DNA of 64,000 bases from an uncultured Collinsella sp. (GTDB lineage: Bacteria > Actinomycetota > Coriobacteriia > Coriobacteriales > Coriobacteriaceae), in assembly GCA_900541875.1 (NCBI GenBank), contig UQLF01000012.1, positions 1 through 64,000 of the forward strand, written 5' to 3'. The notes below the pieces were generated by a model that was not told where the DNA came from, did no database searches, and saw only the letters and a list, made by a program, of their open reading frames with translations. Numbering within the stretch: the first letter of the stretch is position 1; every line of letters starts with the position of its first letter. The position numbers were made by a program, and so were the translations under genes. Shown piece after piece: positions 1-6,718 of the stretch.

Positions 1-388
1 CGCCGTTGACAAACGATGCGGACTGGTCGGTGCCATAGGCCTTGGCAAGCTCGACCGCCTCGTTGATGACGATGGCGTCCGAGACCTCTTCGTCGGTAAG
101 GAAGCGCATCTCGTAGACGGCGATACGCAGCAGATTGCGGTCGGCACCGGGCATGCGCATAAGATCCCAGTTCTTGGCGACGGAGCGCAGAGCGCAGTCG
201 ATGCGATCGATGTGCTCGTAGGCACCGCGGCAAAGCTCCAGTGCATAGGGGTCGAGGGGACCCTTCGAGATCAGGAAATCGCCCTCGAGGACGCGCTCGA
301 GCGGACTGTCCGTGGCCTCGGCCTGGAACAGCAGCTGCAGCGCCTGACTGCGGGCAAGCGTGCGCCCGCGATAAACCTTAAGGCTCAA
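1..388 (-). CDS. nusB: Transcription antitermination protein NusB (3' end outside window)
   Basis: NusB binds the boxA RNA element with ribosomal protein S10 and promotes antitermination of rRNA transcription. About 129 residues are visible. They carry the NusB all-helical pattern: an N-terminal ARSQALQLLFQAE helix and later NLLRIAVYEM and VINEAVELAKAYG, with the gene running off the left edge just after SASFVNG. The start is a TTG at 388, preceded by AAGGAG that overlaps the stop codon of the Asp23 gene three bases upstream, so the two are probably translationally coupled. The neighbours efp, pepQ and Asp23 match the common Gram-positive efp-yqhY-nusB order. The identification is firm; the start codon is inferred from the ribosome binding site. 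Confidence 0.93.
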   Translation of the reverse strand, partial: MSLKVYRGRTLARSQALQLLFQAEATDSPLERVLEGDFLISKGPLDPYALELCRGAYEHIDRIDCALRSVAKNWDLMRMPGADRNLLRIAVYEMRFLTDEEVSDAIVINEAVELAKAYGTDQSASFVNG

Positions 389-391
389 AGG

Positions 392-754
392 TTACTCCTT
401 GGGGAAAACGAGGCCGTCAATGCAAACGTCAACGCGCTCGACCTCAACGCCCACCTGAGCATCGATGGCGGCGACCACGGCGGCGCGAACGGCCTCGGCG
501 AGCTTCTTGAACGGATAGCCAAAGAACACCACGACACGCACGGTGAGTGCGAGCTTGTCGCCGATGACCTCGGCCTCGACCGCCGGCTCGGAAGCCGGGG
601 CCTTGGACGAGAGCATCATGGAGACAAGGTTGGTGGCAAGGTCCTTGACGCCAACGGAGGCGATGCCCTCGACATCCGACACGGCGCGCGAAACGATGGC
701 GGTCAGAACATCGGGCGAAATGCCGATGCCGTCAATCTTGATTTCCTGGGGCAT
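392..754 (-). CDS. Asp23/Gls24 family protein (YqhY-like)
   Basis: A 120-residue member of the Asp23/Gls24 (alkaline shock, envelope stress) family. The family signature is visible as VLTAIVSRAVSDVEGIASV near the N-terminus and FGYPFKKLAEAVRAAV in the C-terminal half. It has no signal peptide or membrane segment, so it is cytoplasmic. The start is well supported by AGGAGG five bases upstream of the ATG. It sits between efp and nusB, the position of yqhY in Bacillus, where the protein has been linked to fatty-acid and envelope homeostasis. A second Asp23 paralogue lies at 46.4 kb beside the fatty acid kinase gene. The exact biochemical role is not known. Confidence 0.88.
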   Translation of the reverse strand: MPQEIKIDGIGISPDVLTAIVSRAVSDVEGIASVGVKDLATNLVSMMLSSKAPASEPAVEAEVIGDKLALTVRVVVFFGYPFKKLAEAVRAAVVAAIDAQVGVEVERVDVCIDGLVFPKE

Positions 755-778
755 GAGTCCTCCTATAAGAGTTGGTTG

Positions 779-1342
779 CTAGACGCGGGAGACGAACTTG
801 CCGTCGCGGGTGTCAACCTTGATGACCTCGCCCTCGTTGAGGTACATGGGGACCTGGATGACAGCGCCGGTGTCGATCGTGGCCGGCTTGGTGGAACCCT
901 GGACGGTGTCGCCCTTAAAGCCCGGGTCGGTCTGGACGATGGTGGTCTCGATGAACATCGGCGGGGTCACGCCCATGAGCTCATCGTCGGCGAAGAGCAG
1001 CTGGCAAATGTCGTTCTCGCGCAGCCACTTGGAGTTCTCGCCCACCATGTCCTCGGGAACGGGAACCTGCTCATAGGTCTCGTTGTCCATGAAGATGTAG
1101 TCGGCGCCATCGTTGTAGAGGTACTGGAACTCACGGGTGGTGAGCATGACGCTCTCGAACTTGGTGCCGGCGTTGCAGGTGTTCTCGACGACACGGCCGC
1201 TCTTGATGTCGCGGGTCTTGTAGCGCACAAACGCGCCGCCCTTGCCCGGCTTGACATGCTGGAACTCGACGATGGTGTAGACCTTGTCCTTAATGCGGAG
1301 ACCGAGGCCGTTCTTGAAGTCGGCGGTAGAAATGGTAGGCAT
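779..1342 (-). CDS. efp: Elongation factor P
   Basis: EF-P relieves ribosome stalling at polyproline stretches by entering the E site and contacting the P-site tRNA. The 187-residue product has the normal family length and three beta-barrel domains. It starts MPTISTADFKNGLGL and carries PGKGGAFV, which places the modifiable lysine at K34. The reading frame is open further upstream, but the ATG at 1342 fits family length and is preceded by AGAAAGG. It is downstream of pepQ, separated by a terminator-like hairpin and its own possible promoter. The window contains proline-rich proteins, such as the MltG N-terminus and the DnaG linker, that could depend on EF-P. Confidence 0.96.
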   Translation of the reverse strand: MPTISTADFKNGLGLRIKDKVYTIVEFQHVKPGKGGAFVRYKTRDIKSGRVVENTCNAGTKFESVMLTTREFQYLYNDGADYIFMDNETYEQVPVPEDMVGENSKWLRENDICQLLFADDELMGVTPPMFIETTIVQTDPGFKGDTVQGSTKPATIDTGAVIQVPMYLNEGEVIKVDTRDGKFVSRV

Positions 1343-1399
1343 AGCGACCTTTCTTGTTATGGGCAGGACGCACAAGCGTCCAAATTACATACGACCGAA

Positions 1400-1405
1400 A
1401 TTATA
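1400..1405 (-). promoter_or_regulatory. Possible efp -10 element
   Basis: A perfect TATAAT on the minus strand lies 58 bases upstream of the efp start and after the pepQ hairpin. No good -35 hexamer is visible at 16-18 bases. It is the only consensus-like -10 in this gap. Confidence 0.45.
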
Positions 1406-1448
1406 CACTTGCAGACGGCGCCTGCAGCGAGCGCATAAAAAGAGAACG

Positions 1449-1477
1449 CGGGGCGCCGAAGTGCTCCGGACGCCCCG
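1449..1477 (-). terminator. Intrinsic terminator after pepQ
   Basis: The hairpin has CGGGGCG/CGCCCCG arms with an inner CCG/CGG pairing. On the minus strand it is followed by a T-rich run (TTCTCTTTTT). It lies just after the pepQ stop and before efp. Confidence 0.7.
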
Positions 1478-1500
1478 CCCCAAAAATCTATCGAAATGGG

Positions 1501-2631
1501 CTAGCAATCGATGATGTGCAGGTCGTGCGGGGTCTTGGTGAAGGGCTCGTAGCCGTTCTCGGTGACCACGCCGTAGTCCTCAAGGCGCACGCCGCCCACG
1601 CCGGGCAGGTAGACGCCGGGCTCCAAGGTGACAACCGAGCCGATCTCGATGGTGTTCTTGCTGCGGTTGAAGTTGGGCAGCTCGTGGATGTCGATGCCCA
1701 CGCCGTGGCCCAGACCATGGTTGTAGTAATCACCATAGCCGGCATCGCCGATGATCTTCTTGGAAAGCTTGAAGATGTCGTTACCCTCAACGCCCGGATG
1801 GATGGCGGCAACGCACTCCTCGTGCGTGCGGCGCACGAGTGCGTACAGGTCGAGCTGCTCCTGCGTGGGCTCGCCCATCACGACGGTGCGTGTCATGTCG
1901 GAGCGGTAATCGCAGTAGCCCGCGCCATAATCCATGAGAACGAAATCGCCCTTCTCGATCACGCGGTCGCTCGGCACGGCATGCGGGTTGGCGGTGTTGG
2001 GACCGCTCGCCACAATGGAGCCGAAGGCCAGGCTGTCGGCGCCGTTGGCGAACATAAAGTTCTCGAGCTCGTTGCGAACCTGCTTCTCGGTCATGCCGGG
2101 CTTAATAAAGCCGAGCATATGCTGGAAGGCGGCATCGGTGATCGACTGCGCATGGCGCATGAGCTCGATCTCCTCGGCGTCCTTGATGGCGCGCATCTTG
2201 CGGATGTCGTCATGCATCAGCGGCAACATACAGGCGACGGAACGGTCCTCCAGACCACGCTGAATGCCCTGGTAGAAGTTGATCTGCATATCGTCCTCGA
2301 CAGCGCAGACGCGGCACTTGTTGGCTGCGATCTTGCCGGCGACCCAACCGGGGATGGTGCCCTCGTCCATGTCGTAGACCCAGGGGCTGCCGGCGGGCGT
2401 GTTCTCCTCAAAGCTGTTGAGGTAGCGCGAGTCGGTGTGGAACAGGCACTGGTCGACCGTAATAAACGCAGCGTGCGGGAACTCGAAGGTGTAGTCGAAG
2501 ACGCCCTTCACGCCCGTAAGCCAACGAAGGTTTGCCTCGTCGCGCACCACGATGGCGTCGTAGCCACGCTCGGCCATCAGGGCACGGACACGCTCGATAC
2601 GACCGGCAGGACCGGCAGCAAACTCAGACAT
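1501..2631 (-). CDS. pepQ: Xaa-Pro peptidase, M24B family
   Basis: A cytoplasmic metallopeptidase that cleaves peptides at proline. The 376-residue protein has an N-terminal creatinase-type domain (about 10-130) and a C-terminal pita-bread M24 domain. All five expected metal ligands are present: D234 (VLMDYG), D245 (YRSDMTRT), H309 (HGLGHGVG), E337 (TLEPGVY) and E351 (GVRLEDYG). The start at 2631 is preceded by AAAGGAA at suitable spacing. Its position upstream of efp is conserved in many Gram-positives. The family does not allow a confident choice between aminopeptidase (PepP) and dipeptidase (PepQ); the length fits both. Confidence 0.92.
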   Translation of the reverse strand: MSEFAAGPAGRIERVRALMAERGYDAIVVRDEANLRWLTGVKGVFDYTFEFPHAAFITVDQCLFHTDSRYLNSFEENTPAGSPWVYDMDEGTIPGWVAGKIAANKCRVCAVEDDMQINFYQGIQRGLEDRSVACMLPLMHDDIRKMRAIKDAEEIELMRHAQSITDAAFQHMLGFIKPGMTEKQVRNELENFMFANGADSLAFGSIVASGPNTANPHAVPSDRVIEKGDFVLMDYGAGYCDYRSDMTRTVVMGEPTQEQLDLYALVRRTHEECVAAIHPGVEGNDIFKLSKKIIGDAGYGDYYNHGLGHGVGIDIHELPNFNRSKNTIEIGSVVTLEPGVYLPGVGGVRLEDYGVVTENGYEPFTKTPHDLHIIDC

Positions 2632-2686
2632 GCAGATTCCTTTCTTGTTGTCTCCATATAGACGGGACGGGTCTCAACCGAACGAG

Positions 2687-2702
2687 GGATCGCATGCGAT
2701 CC
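2687..2702. promoter_or_regulatory. Perfect 16-bp palindrome upstream of pepQ
   Basis: GGATCGCATGCGATCC is a perfect inverted repeat in the 131-base pepQ leader, about 56 bases before the start codon. It could be a regulator site or an RNA hairpin. No T-run follows, so it is not a standard terminator. Confidence 0.4.
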
Positions 2703-2762
2703 GAAACCGATTGAAAACCCGCCCCTCAACATGATACGAAAGACGATGGAAGTCAATAAATC

Positions 2763-3872
2763 TTAGAGAAGTTCTTTGCGAGAAGCCAAGTAGGCGTGAG
2801 CATGGCGCTCAAGAACCTCGTCCTCAACGCTCGTTAGGCGAATGGCGCCGAGCGCTGCGGGCAGAGGCAGCATGCTGCGGTTTGAGCGAGCGAACTGCTG
2901 CTTGCGGAACTCCTCGATATATGCGGCAGGCTCCAGATCGAAGGCAAGCTCCTCGATGCCAAAGTCCTCCAGGCAGTCATCGACCTCAAACACGTAGTCG
3001 ATATCGAAGTCGCAGGCATCATGTGCTAGGCGCGCCTCAAAGCGCATGCCCTCGGACAACAGCTGGTAGGCAGGGACCTGCGAAGCGGCATCGCCCAAGC
3101 AGGCGCGCAGGGTACGCTCCCCCGTCTTGCCAAAATCGAGCGCATGGCGGGCGCTCGGGTTCGTGGCCGTCAGCACGTCCTTGCGGGCAGTCTGAGACCA
3201 TTGAACGGCATTGACGAGTGCGACCTCCTCGCCCGCGAGAATCTCGGGGACGGTCTCAGTAAACTGATTCCAGCGGGACTTGCTGCTCGAAAGCATGGTG
3301 CCAACAAGTACCACATAGCCGAGCTTGAGGTCCTCGGGGTCCGCCTCGCGAACAAGGTCGAGGTCACACACAACCAAACCCGGTTCGGGACGGAACGCGA
3401 TAGCGGGAAGGGCATTGGCCGACGAGGCAATGAGCGGCTTCATGGTCGTCGCGACCGTGAGCATGGCGTCGAACGTCGTCGGCAGCAAGGCGCACTCAGT
3501 ACGACCGCACCACTGATTGGCGCACCAGCTAACAACCGAGCAGGTTGCGGCATCGCCAACGGCGACAACCAGATCGTCGCAGGTAATGCCGTTGGCAGAC
3601 AGGGCGCCAAAGATCGCATCAGCATCGGCCAGCGTGGCACCAGCAGGCGAAACCTCGAGGACGAGCGGCGACACGGCAAAACCGGCGTCGACCAGCGCAT
3701 GCTCGACGACCTCACCAAAACGCTCGGATGTGACATAGTTCCAAACCACCATCGCGCGCTTAGGCTTGCCAACGGCCGAGGCAAACATGCGCGACAGCTC
3801 ATCGAACGCGCCCAATCCGACACGGACATCGACGCTGCGGTTTTGGAAATTGATCAGTTGACGGCGAATCAT
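2763..3872 (-). CDS. 3-dehydroquinate synthase family protein, catalytic residues missing
   Basis: The 369-residue protein aligns by eye along the length of AroB and sits in the aroB position next to aroK. Shared landmarks include LVVAVGD (for GGGVVGDL), LPTT, VVCDLDLV and LDFG. The active-site signatures are gone, however. The VDSSVGGK region reads LTVATTMK; GLAEVIKYG reads KLGYVVLVG (181-192); FGHTFGHA reads FGKTGERT (247-254); LHGEAV reads LLSEGM (271-276). The zinc ligands (one Glu, two His in known enzymes) are therefore not conserved. Start: the ATG at 3872 overlaps the aroK stop as ATGA. What remains may be a non-catalytic or repurposed paralogue. The family assignment is good; dehydroquinate synthase activity is doubtful. 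Confidence 0.75.
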   Translation of the reverse strand: MIRRQLINFQNRSVDVRVGLGAFDELSRMFASAVGKPKRAMVVWNYVTSERFGEVVEHALVDAGFAVSPLVLEVSPAGATLADADAIFGALSANGITCDDLVVAVGDAATCSVVSWCANQWCGRTECALLPTTFDAMLTVATTMKPLIASSANALPAIAFRPEPGLVVCDLDLVREADPEDLKLGYVVLVGTMLSSSKSRWNQFTETVPEILAGEEVALVNAVQWSQTARKDVLTATNPSARHALDFGKTGERTLRACLGDAASQVPAYQLLSEGMRFEARLAHDACDFDIDYVFEVDDCLEDFGIEELAFDLEPAAYIEEFRKQQFARSNRSMLPLPAALGAIRLTSVEDEVLERHAHAYLASRKELL

Positions 3873-4402
3873 AGCAGCCCACGCTCCAAAAGCATCTCGG
3901 CACAAAGGTAGGAAACGTCCTCGAAGGACTTGTTGCGAATATCAAGGGTAAGATCGGCGGCCTGGCGATATATCGGACGGCGATGCTCAAACAGGCGCGC
4001 GGCATGCTCGGGAGAGCGGAAATCGGGGCGCGTGTCGGACCGACGAATCTGGCGAATCGAATCCTCGAAGTCGCCCTCGAGGTATACGCACGTACCCATT
4101 TCGTGCATCAGCTCAATATTCACCGGCGTCTCGACAATGCCGCCCCCACACGAAACCAACAGGCTGCGCTCACTTTGGAGCGAACGGAGCGCCGAGGTCT
4201 CGAGCTCACGAAAACGATCCTCGCCCTCGGTCTCAAAAATCTCGGTTACCGACTTACCGCAACGGCGCACGACCAGTCGGTCGGTATCGATAAAACGCCG
4301 CTTGAACATAGTGCCGACGTTGCGCGCGAGCGTCGATTTGCCCGCGCCCAAAAAGCCGATAAAGAAGATATGGTCGCAGCCGTGTTTGATGTGCTGAGAC
4401 AT
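3869..4402 (-). CDS. aroK: Shikimate kinase
   Basis: Phosphorylates shikimate at the 3-hydroxyl with ATP, the fifth step of chorismate synthesis. The 177-residue length is typical. Walker A is GFLGAGKST (16-24). The shikimate-binding Asp is in FIDTDRL (39-42), the GGG loop is SCGGGIVE (84-91), and the lid and adenine-binding region contain SDTRPDFR and RRPIYRQAAD. Unlike its partner gene, it keeps all key residues and should be active. It overlaps the AroB-like gene by four bases (ATGA), so the two are translationally coupled. No other shikimate-pathway genes are in the window. Confidence 0.93.
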   Translation of the reverse strand: MSQHIKHGCDHIFFIGFLGAGKSTLARNVGTMFKRRFIDTDRLVVRRCGKSVTEIFETEGEDRFRELETSALRSLQSERSLLVSCGGGIVETPVNIELMHEMGTCVYLEGDFEDSIRQIRRSDTRPDFRSPEHAARLFEHRRPIYRQAADLTLDIRNKSFEDVSYLCAEMLLERGLL

Positions 4403-4410
4403 GGCGAAAC

Positions 4411-4908
4411 CTATTCCTCGCAGGGAAGGTCACGCAGGGCCCGGCGCTCAAAGATACGGAAGATCTGCGTATACCACAGGTCCTGCGTCGCCTGCGGCTT
4501 TACCAGGATGGTATCGACGCCGGCGAAGTTGCCACTCCACACGTCCGTGTAGAGCTGATCACCGATCAGCACCGCCTCGTCGGCCGTGGCGCCGAGGCGC
4601 TTAAGACCCGCCTTGAGGGCAAACGGCGCCGGCTTCATGGCGTGGCTGATGGCCTCGAGTCCCAGCTCGCGTGCAGAGCTCATGACCTGGTCGCGATGCC
4701 AGTTGTTGGACACCATGCACAGCTTAAAGCCTTTGGCGCGGGCGGTATCGAGCCAAGCGGAAACCGCGGCGGGAACCTGCTCGGTGTCGCGCGGCACCAG
4801 GGTGTTATCGCGATCGAGCAAAATGGCGCGTTTGCCGTCGGCCCACAGGGTATCAAGGTCGATGCGATCGACCGAGGCAACGTATCGTTTGGGGCTAAAA
4901 ATCCTCAT
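4411..4908 (-). CDS. yqeG: YqeG family HAD IIIA-type phosphatase
   Basis: A 165-residue HAD-superfamily phosphatase related to Bacillus YqeG. Motif I is LLDRDNTLV with both nucleophile and acid-base Asp. Motif II is VSNN, motif III is the Lys in MKPAPFAL, and motif IV is GDQLYTDV. There is no cap domain, as expected for the IIIA class. The chosen ATG is one base after the mltG stop, so it is co-translated with mltG. In Firmicutes yqeG precedes aroE and ribosome-maturation genes; here it links mltG to aroK. The physiological substrate is not known. Confidence 0.88.
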   Translation of the reverse strand: MRIFSPKRYVASVDRIDLDTLWADGKRAILLDRDNTLVPRDTEQVPAAVSAWLDTARAKGFKLCMVSNNWHRDQVMSSARELGLEAISHAMKPAPFALKAGLKRLGATADEAVLIGDQLYTDVWSGNFAGVDTILVKPQATQDLWYTQIFRIFERRALRDLPCEE

Positions 4909-4909
4909 G

Positions 4910-6280
4910 CTAATTCCAAGACTGTTGATGCTCTTCGTAGGTTTGCGAGAAGTACTCCTCGTCCTGCGTAATGTAGAAATACAGGTCATCGGAGTCGGTC
5001 GGCTCAAGCGTGGCCTTGAGTGCCTCGAGCGACGGAGAGCAGATGGGCGTGGGCGGCAGGCCCTCATGCTTATAGGTGTTATACGGGCTATCGCTCTGCA
5101 GGTCGTCGGCGGTAACCTCGCCACCGGTGACATACATCATGGTCGCATCGCTGTTGAGATAGCGCAGACCGTCGAGCTTGCCGGCAAGGCGGTTGTAGAA
5201 GACCGAGGCCACGTGCGCACGTTGGTCGGCGTTGAGGCCCTCGCGCTCAACGATAGAGGCCAAGTTGACGATGTCGTAGTCGGACATCTCCACACCATAG
5301 CGCTCCTTGATCTTGGCTTCGCAGCTCGCAAAGTCAAGCGACTTGTACTCGGTCTTAAACTGATCGAGCATAGCGCGAATCACGTCATCGGCCGTCGGCG
5401 AATCACCCAACGAATAGGTCTTGGGGAACAAGAAACCCTCGAGCGAGTCGTTGGCGGCGCCCTTAAGGAAGCTATAGTCGTCCACGTAGTTGGAGGCCTT
5501 GGCCTGGTTGAGGAAGTCTTCCTTAGAGATACTGTCGTAAGCCTGGGCCACACGGTCGGCGACTTGATCGACCGTTAGGCCCTCAGGGATAGTCAGCGCA
5601 TTGGAGTCCGCGTTGGGGCCTTCCATGAGCTGCTGAACAACCTTGGTCGCATCCATGAGTGTGGTGAACGAATAAGTTCCAGGCTTGAGCGACATATCGG
5701 CGTTGAGCTTTTTCACCGCCGCATAGTAATCCTTGGGATTTTCTACGATATGGTTCTCGGAGAGAATCGAGGCGATCGTATCGCCCGAAGCACCATCGGG
5801 AATGGTCACCGTAACCTGCTGACCAGCCGTGACCTTCGTATCCTCACCGGCAAAGAAGCCCTTGACGGCCGGCACGACAAAGAAAACGATCGCGACAAGC
5901 GCAAGCACGGCAACGACGCCACCGATAATCATAGGCACCGGGGAGCTTTTCTTTTGAGCGCCGCGACGAGCATGCGTGTTGTAGCTCGAGCGGGTCGCCG
6001 GAGCAACGCCATGCGAACCATGAGCGCGATGCGCATGAGGCTGCGATTGAGGAGCCTGTGCGCGTTGCGTAGAAGCCTGCTGCTTAAAACGAGTGCCGCC
6101 AGTGGGCTGCGCCGTACGGGCAGTTGGCTGCTGAGTCGCTCTCTGGGCGGGGCGGGCCGCATGCGAGCAGGGCTGAGCCGGACGCGGCATCGGCTGCACC
6201 GAGCGCTGACCTGCCTGGACAGGACGCGGCGCGGGCTGCCCCTGGCGATTCGGCTGGCGCGGATCGGAAGCACTAGGCAT
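4910..6280 (-). CDS. mltG: Endolytic murein transglycosylase MltG
   Basis: MltG cuts nascent peptidoglycan strands and sets glycan chain length. The 456-residue protein has a long cytoplasmic N-terminus rich in Pro, Gln, Arg and Ala (1-110), one membrane helix (about 115-138, PMIIGGVVAVLALVAIVFF), then an extracellular LysM-like and YceG domain. The catalytic Glu is in NLASIVEREG (E345). The C-terminus YITQDEEYFSQTYEEH is typical. The start at 6280 has GAGGAGG seven bases upstream and overlaps ruvX by eight bases. The low-complexity tail is much longer than in E. coli and may bind cytoplasmic division partners (inference). Confidence 0.94.
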   Translation of the reverse strand: MPSASDPRQPNRQGQPAPRPVQAGQRSVQPMPRPAQPCSHAARPAQRATQQPTARTAQPTGGTRFKQQASTQRAQAPQSQPHAHRAHGSHGVAPATRSSYNTHARRGAQKKSSPVPMIIGGVVAVLALVAIVFFVVPAVKGFFAGEDTKVTAGQQVTVTIPDGASGDTIASILSENHIVENPKDYYAAVKKLNADMSLKPGTYSFTTLMDATKVVQQLMEGPNADSNALTIPEGLTVDQVADRVAQAYDSISKEDFLNQAKASNYVDDYSFLKGAANDSLEGFLFPKTYSLGDSPTADDVIRAMLDQFKTEYKSLDFASCEAKIKERYGVEMSDYDIVNLASIVEREGLNADQRAHVASVFYNRLAGKLDGLRYLNSDATMMYVTGGEVTADDLQSDSPYNTYKHEGLPPTPICSPSLEALKATLEPTDSDDLYFYITQDEEYFSQTYEEHQQSWN

Positions 6281-6701
6281 GCGAAACCTCCTCGTTTTTA
6301 CGATCGAGCCACGTCTGCAAAAACAGGCTGGCGGCAATCATGTCGATCTTGCCCCTCATCTGCTTTTCGTTGAGTCCCTGCTCGCGCAGGATACGCTTGG
6401 CCTCTTGCGAGGACAGACGCTCGTCCTCAAACTCCAACGGAAGATCGAGCTCGTCGGCAATCTTTTGCGCCACAGCGGCAACGCGCTCGGCCTGAGGGCC
6501 GGGCTCACCGGCCATGGTCAGGGGACGTCCGCTTACCAGGATATCGGGCTCATAGTCCTCGACCAGGTAGCGGAACGTCTTGGCCATACCGGTGACCTCG
6601 GCAGCCGGAAGCACCTTGACGGGCATCGCCATCTTGCCATCACGGCTCGAGACGGCGATGCCAATCCTGGACTCCCCTATGTCCAGCGCGAGCGCAACCA
6701 C
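6273..6701 (-). CDS. ruvX: RuvX/YqgF Holliday junction resolvase-like nuclease
   Basis: A 142-residue RNase H-fold protein of the YqgF family, implicated in 5' end processing of pre-16S rRNA and in Holliday junction cleavage in different bacteria. It starts LALDIGESRIGIAVS with the first catalytic Asp. The acidic residues in FEDERLSS and KIDMIAA complete the expected triad, and the glycine motif VSGRPLTMAG is conserved. It lies 17 bases after the alaS stop and overlaps mltG, the common alaS-ruvX-mltG order in Gram-positives. Confidence 0.93.
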   Translation of the reverse strand: MVALALDIGESRIGIAVSSRDGKMAMPVKVLPAAEVTGMAKTFRYLVEDYEPDILVSGRPLTMAGEPGPQAERVAAVAQKIADELDLPLEFEDERLSSQEAKRILREQGLNEKQMRGKIDMIAASLFLQTWLDRKNEEVSHA

Positions 6702-6718
6702 AGCGACTTCTTAGATTC

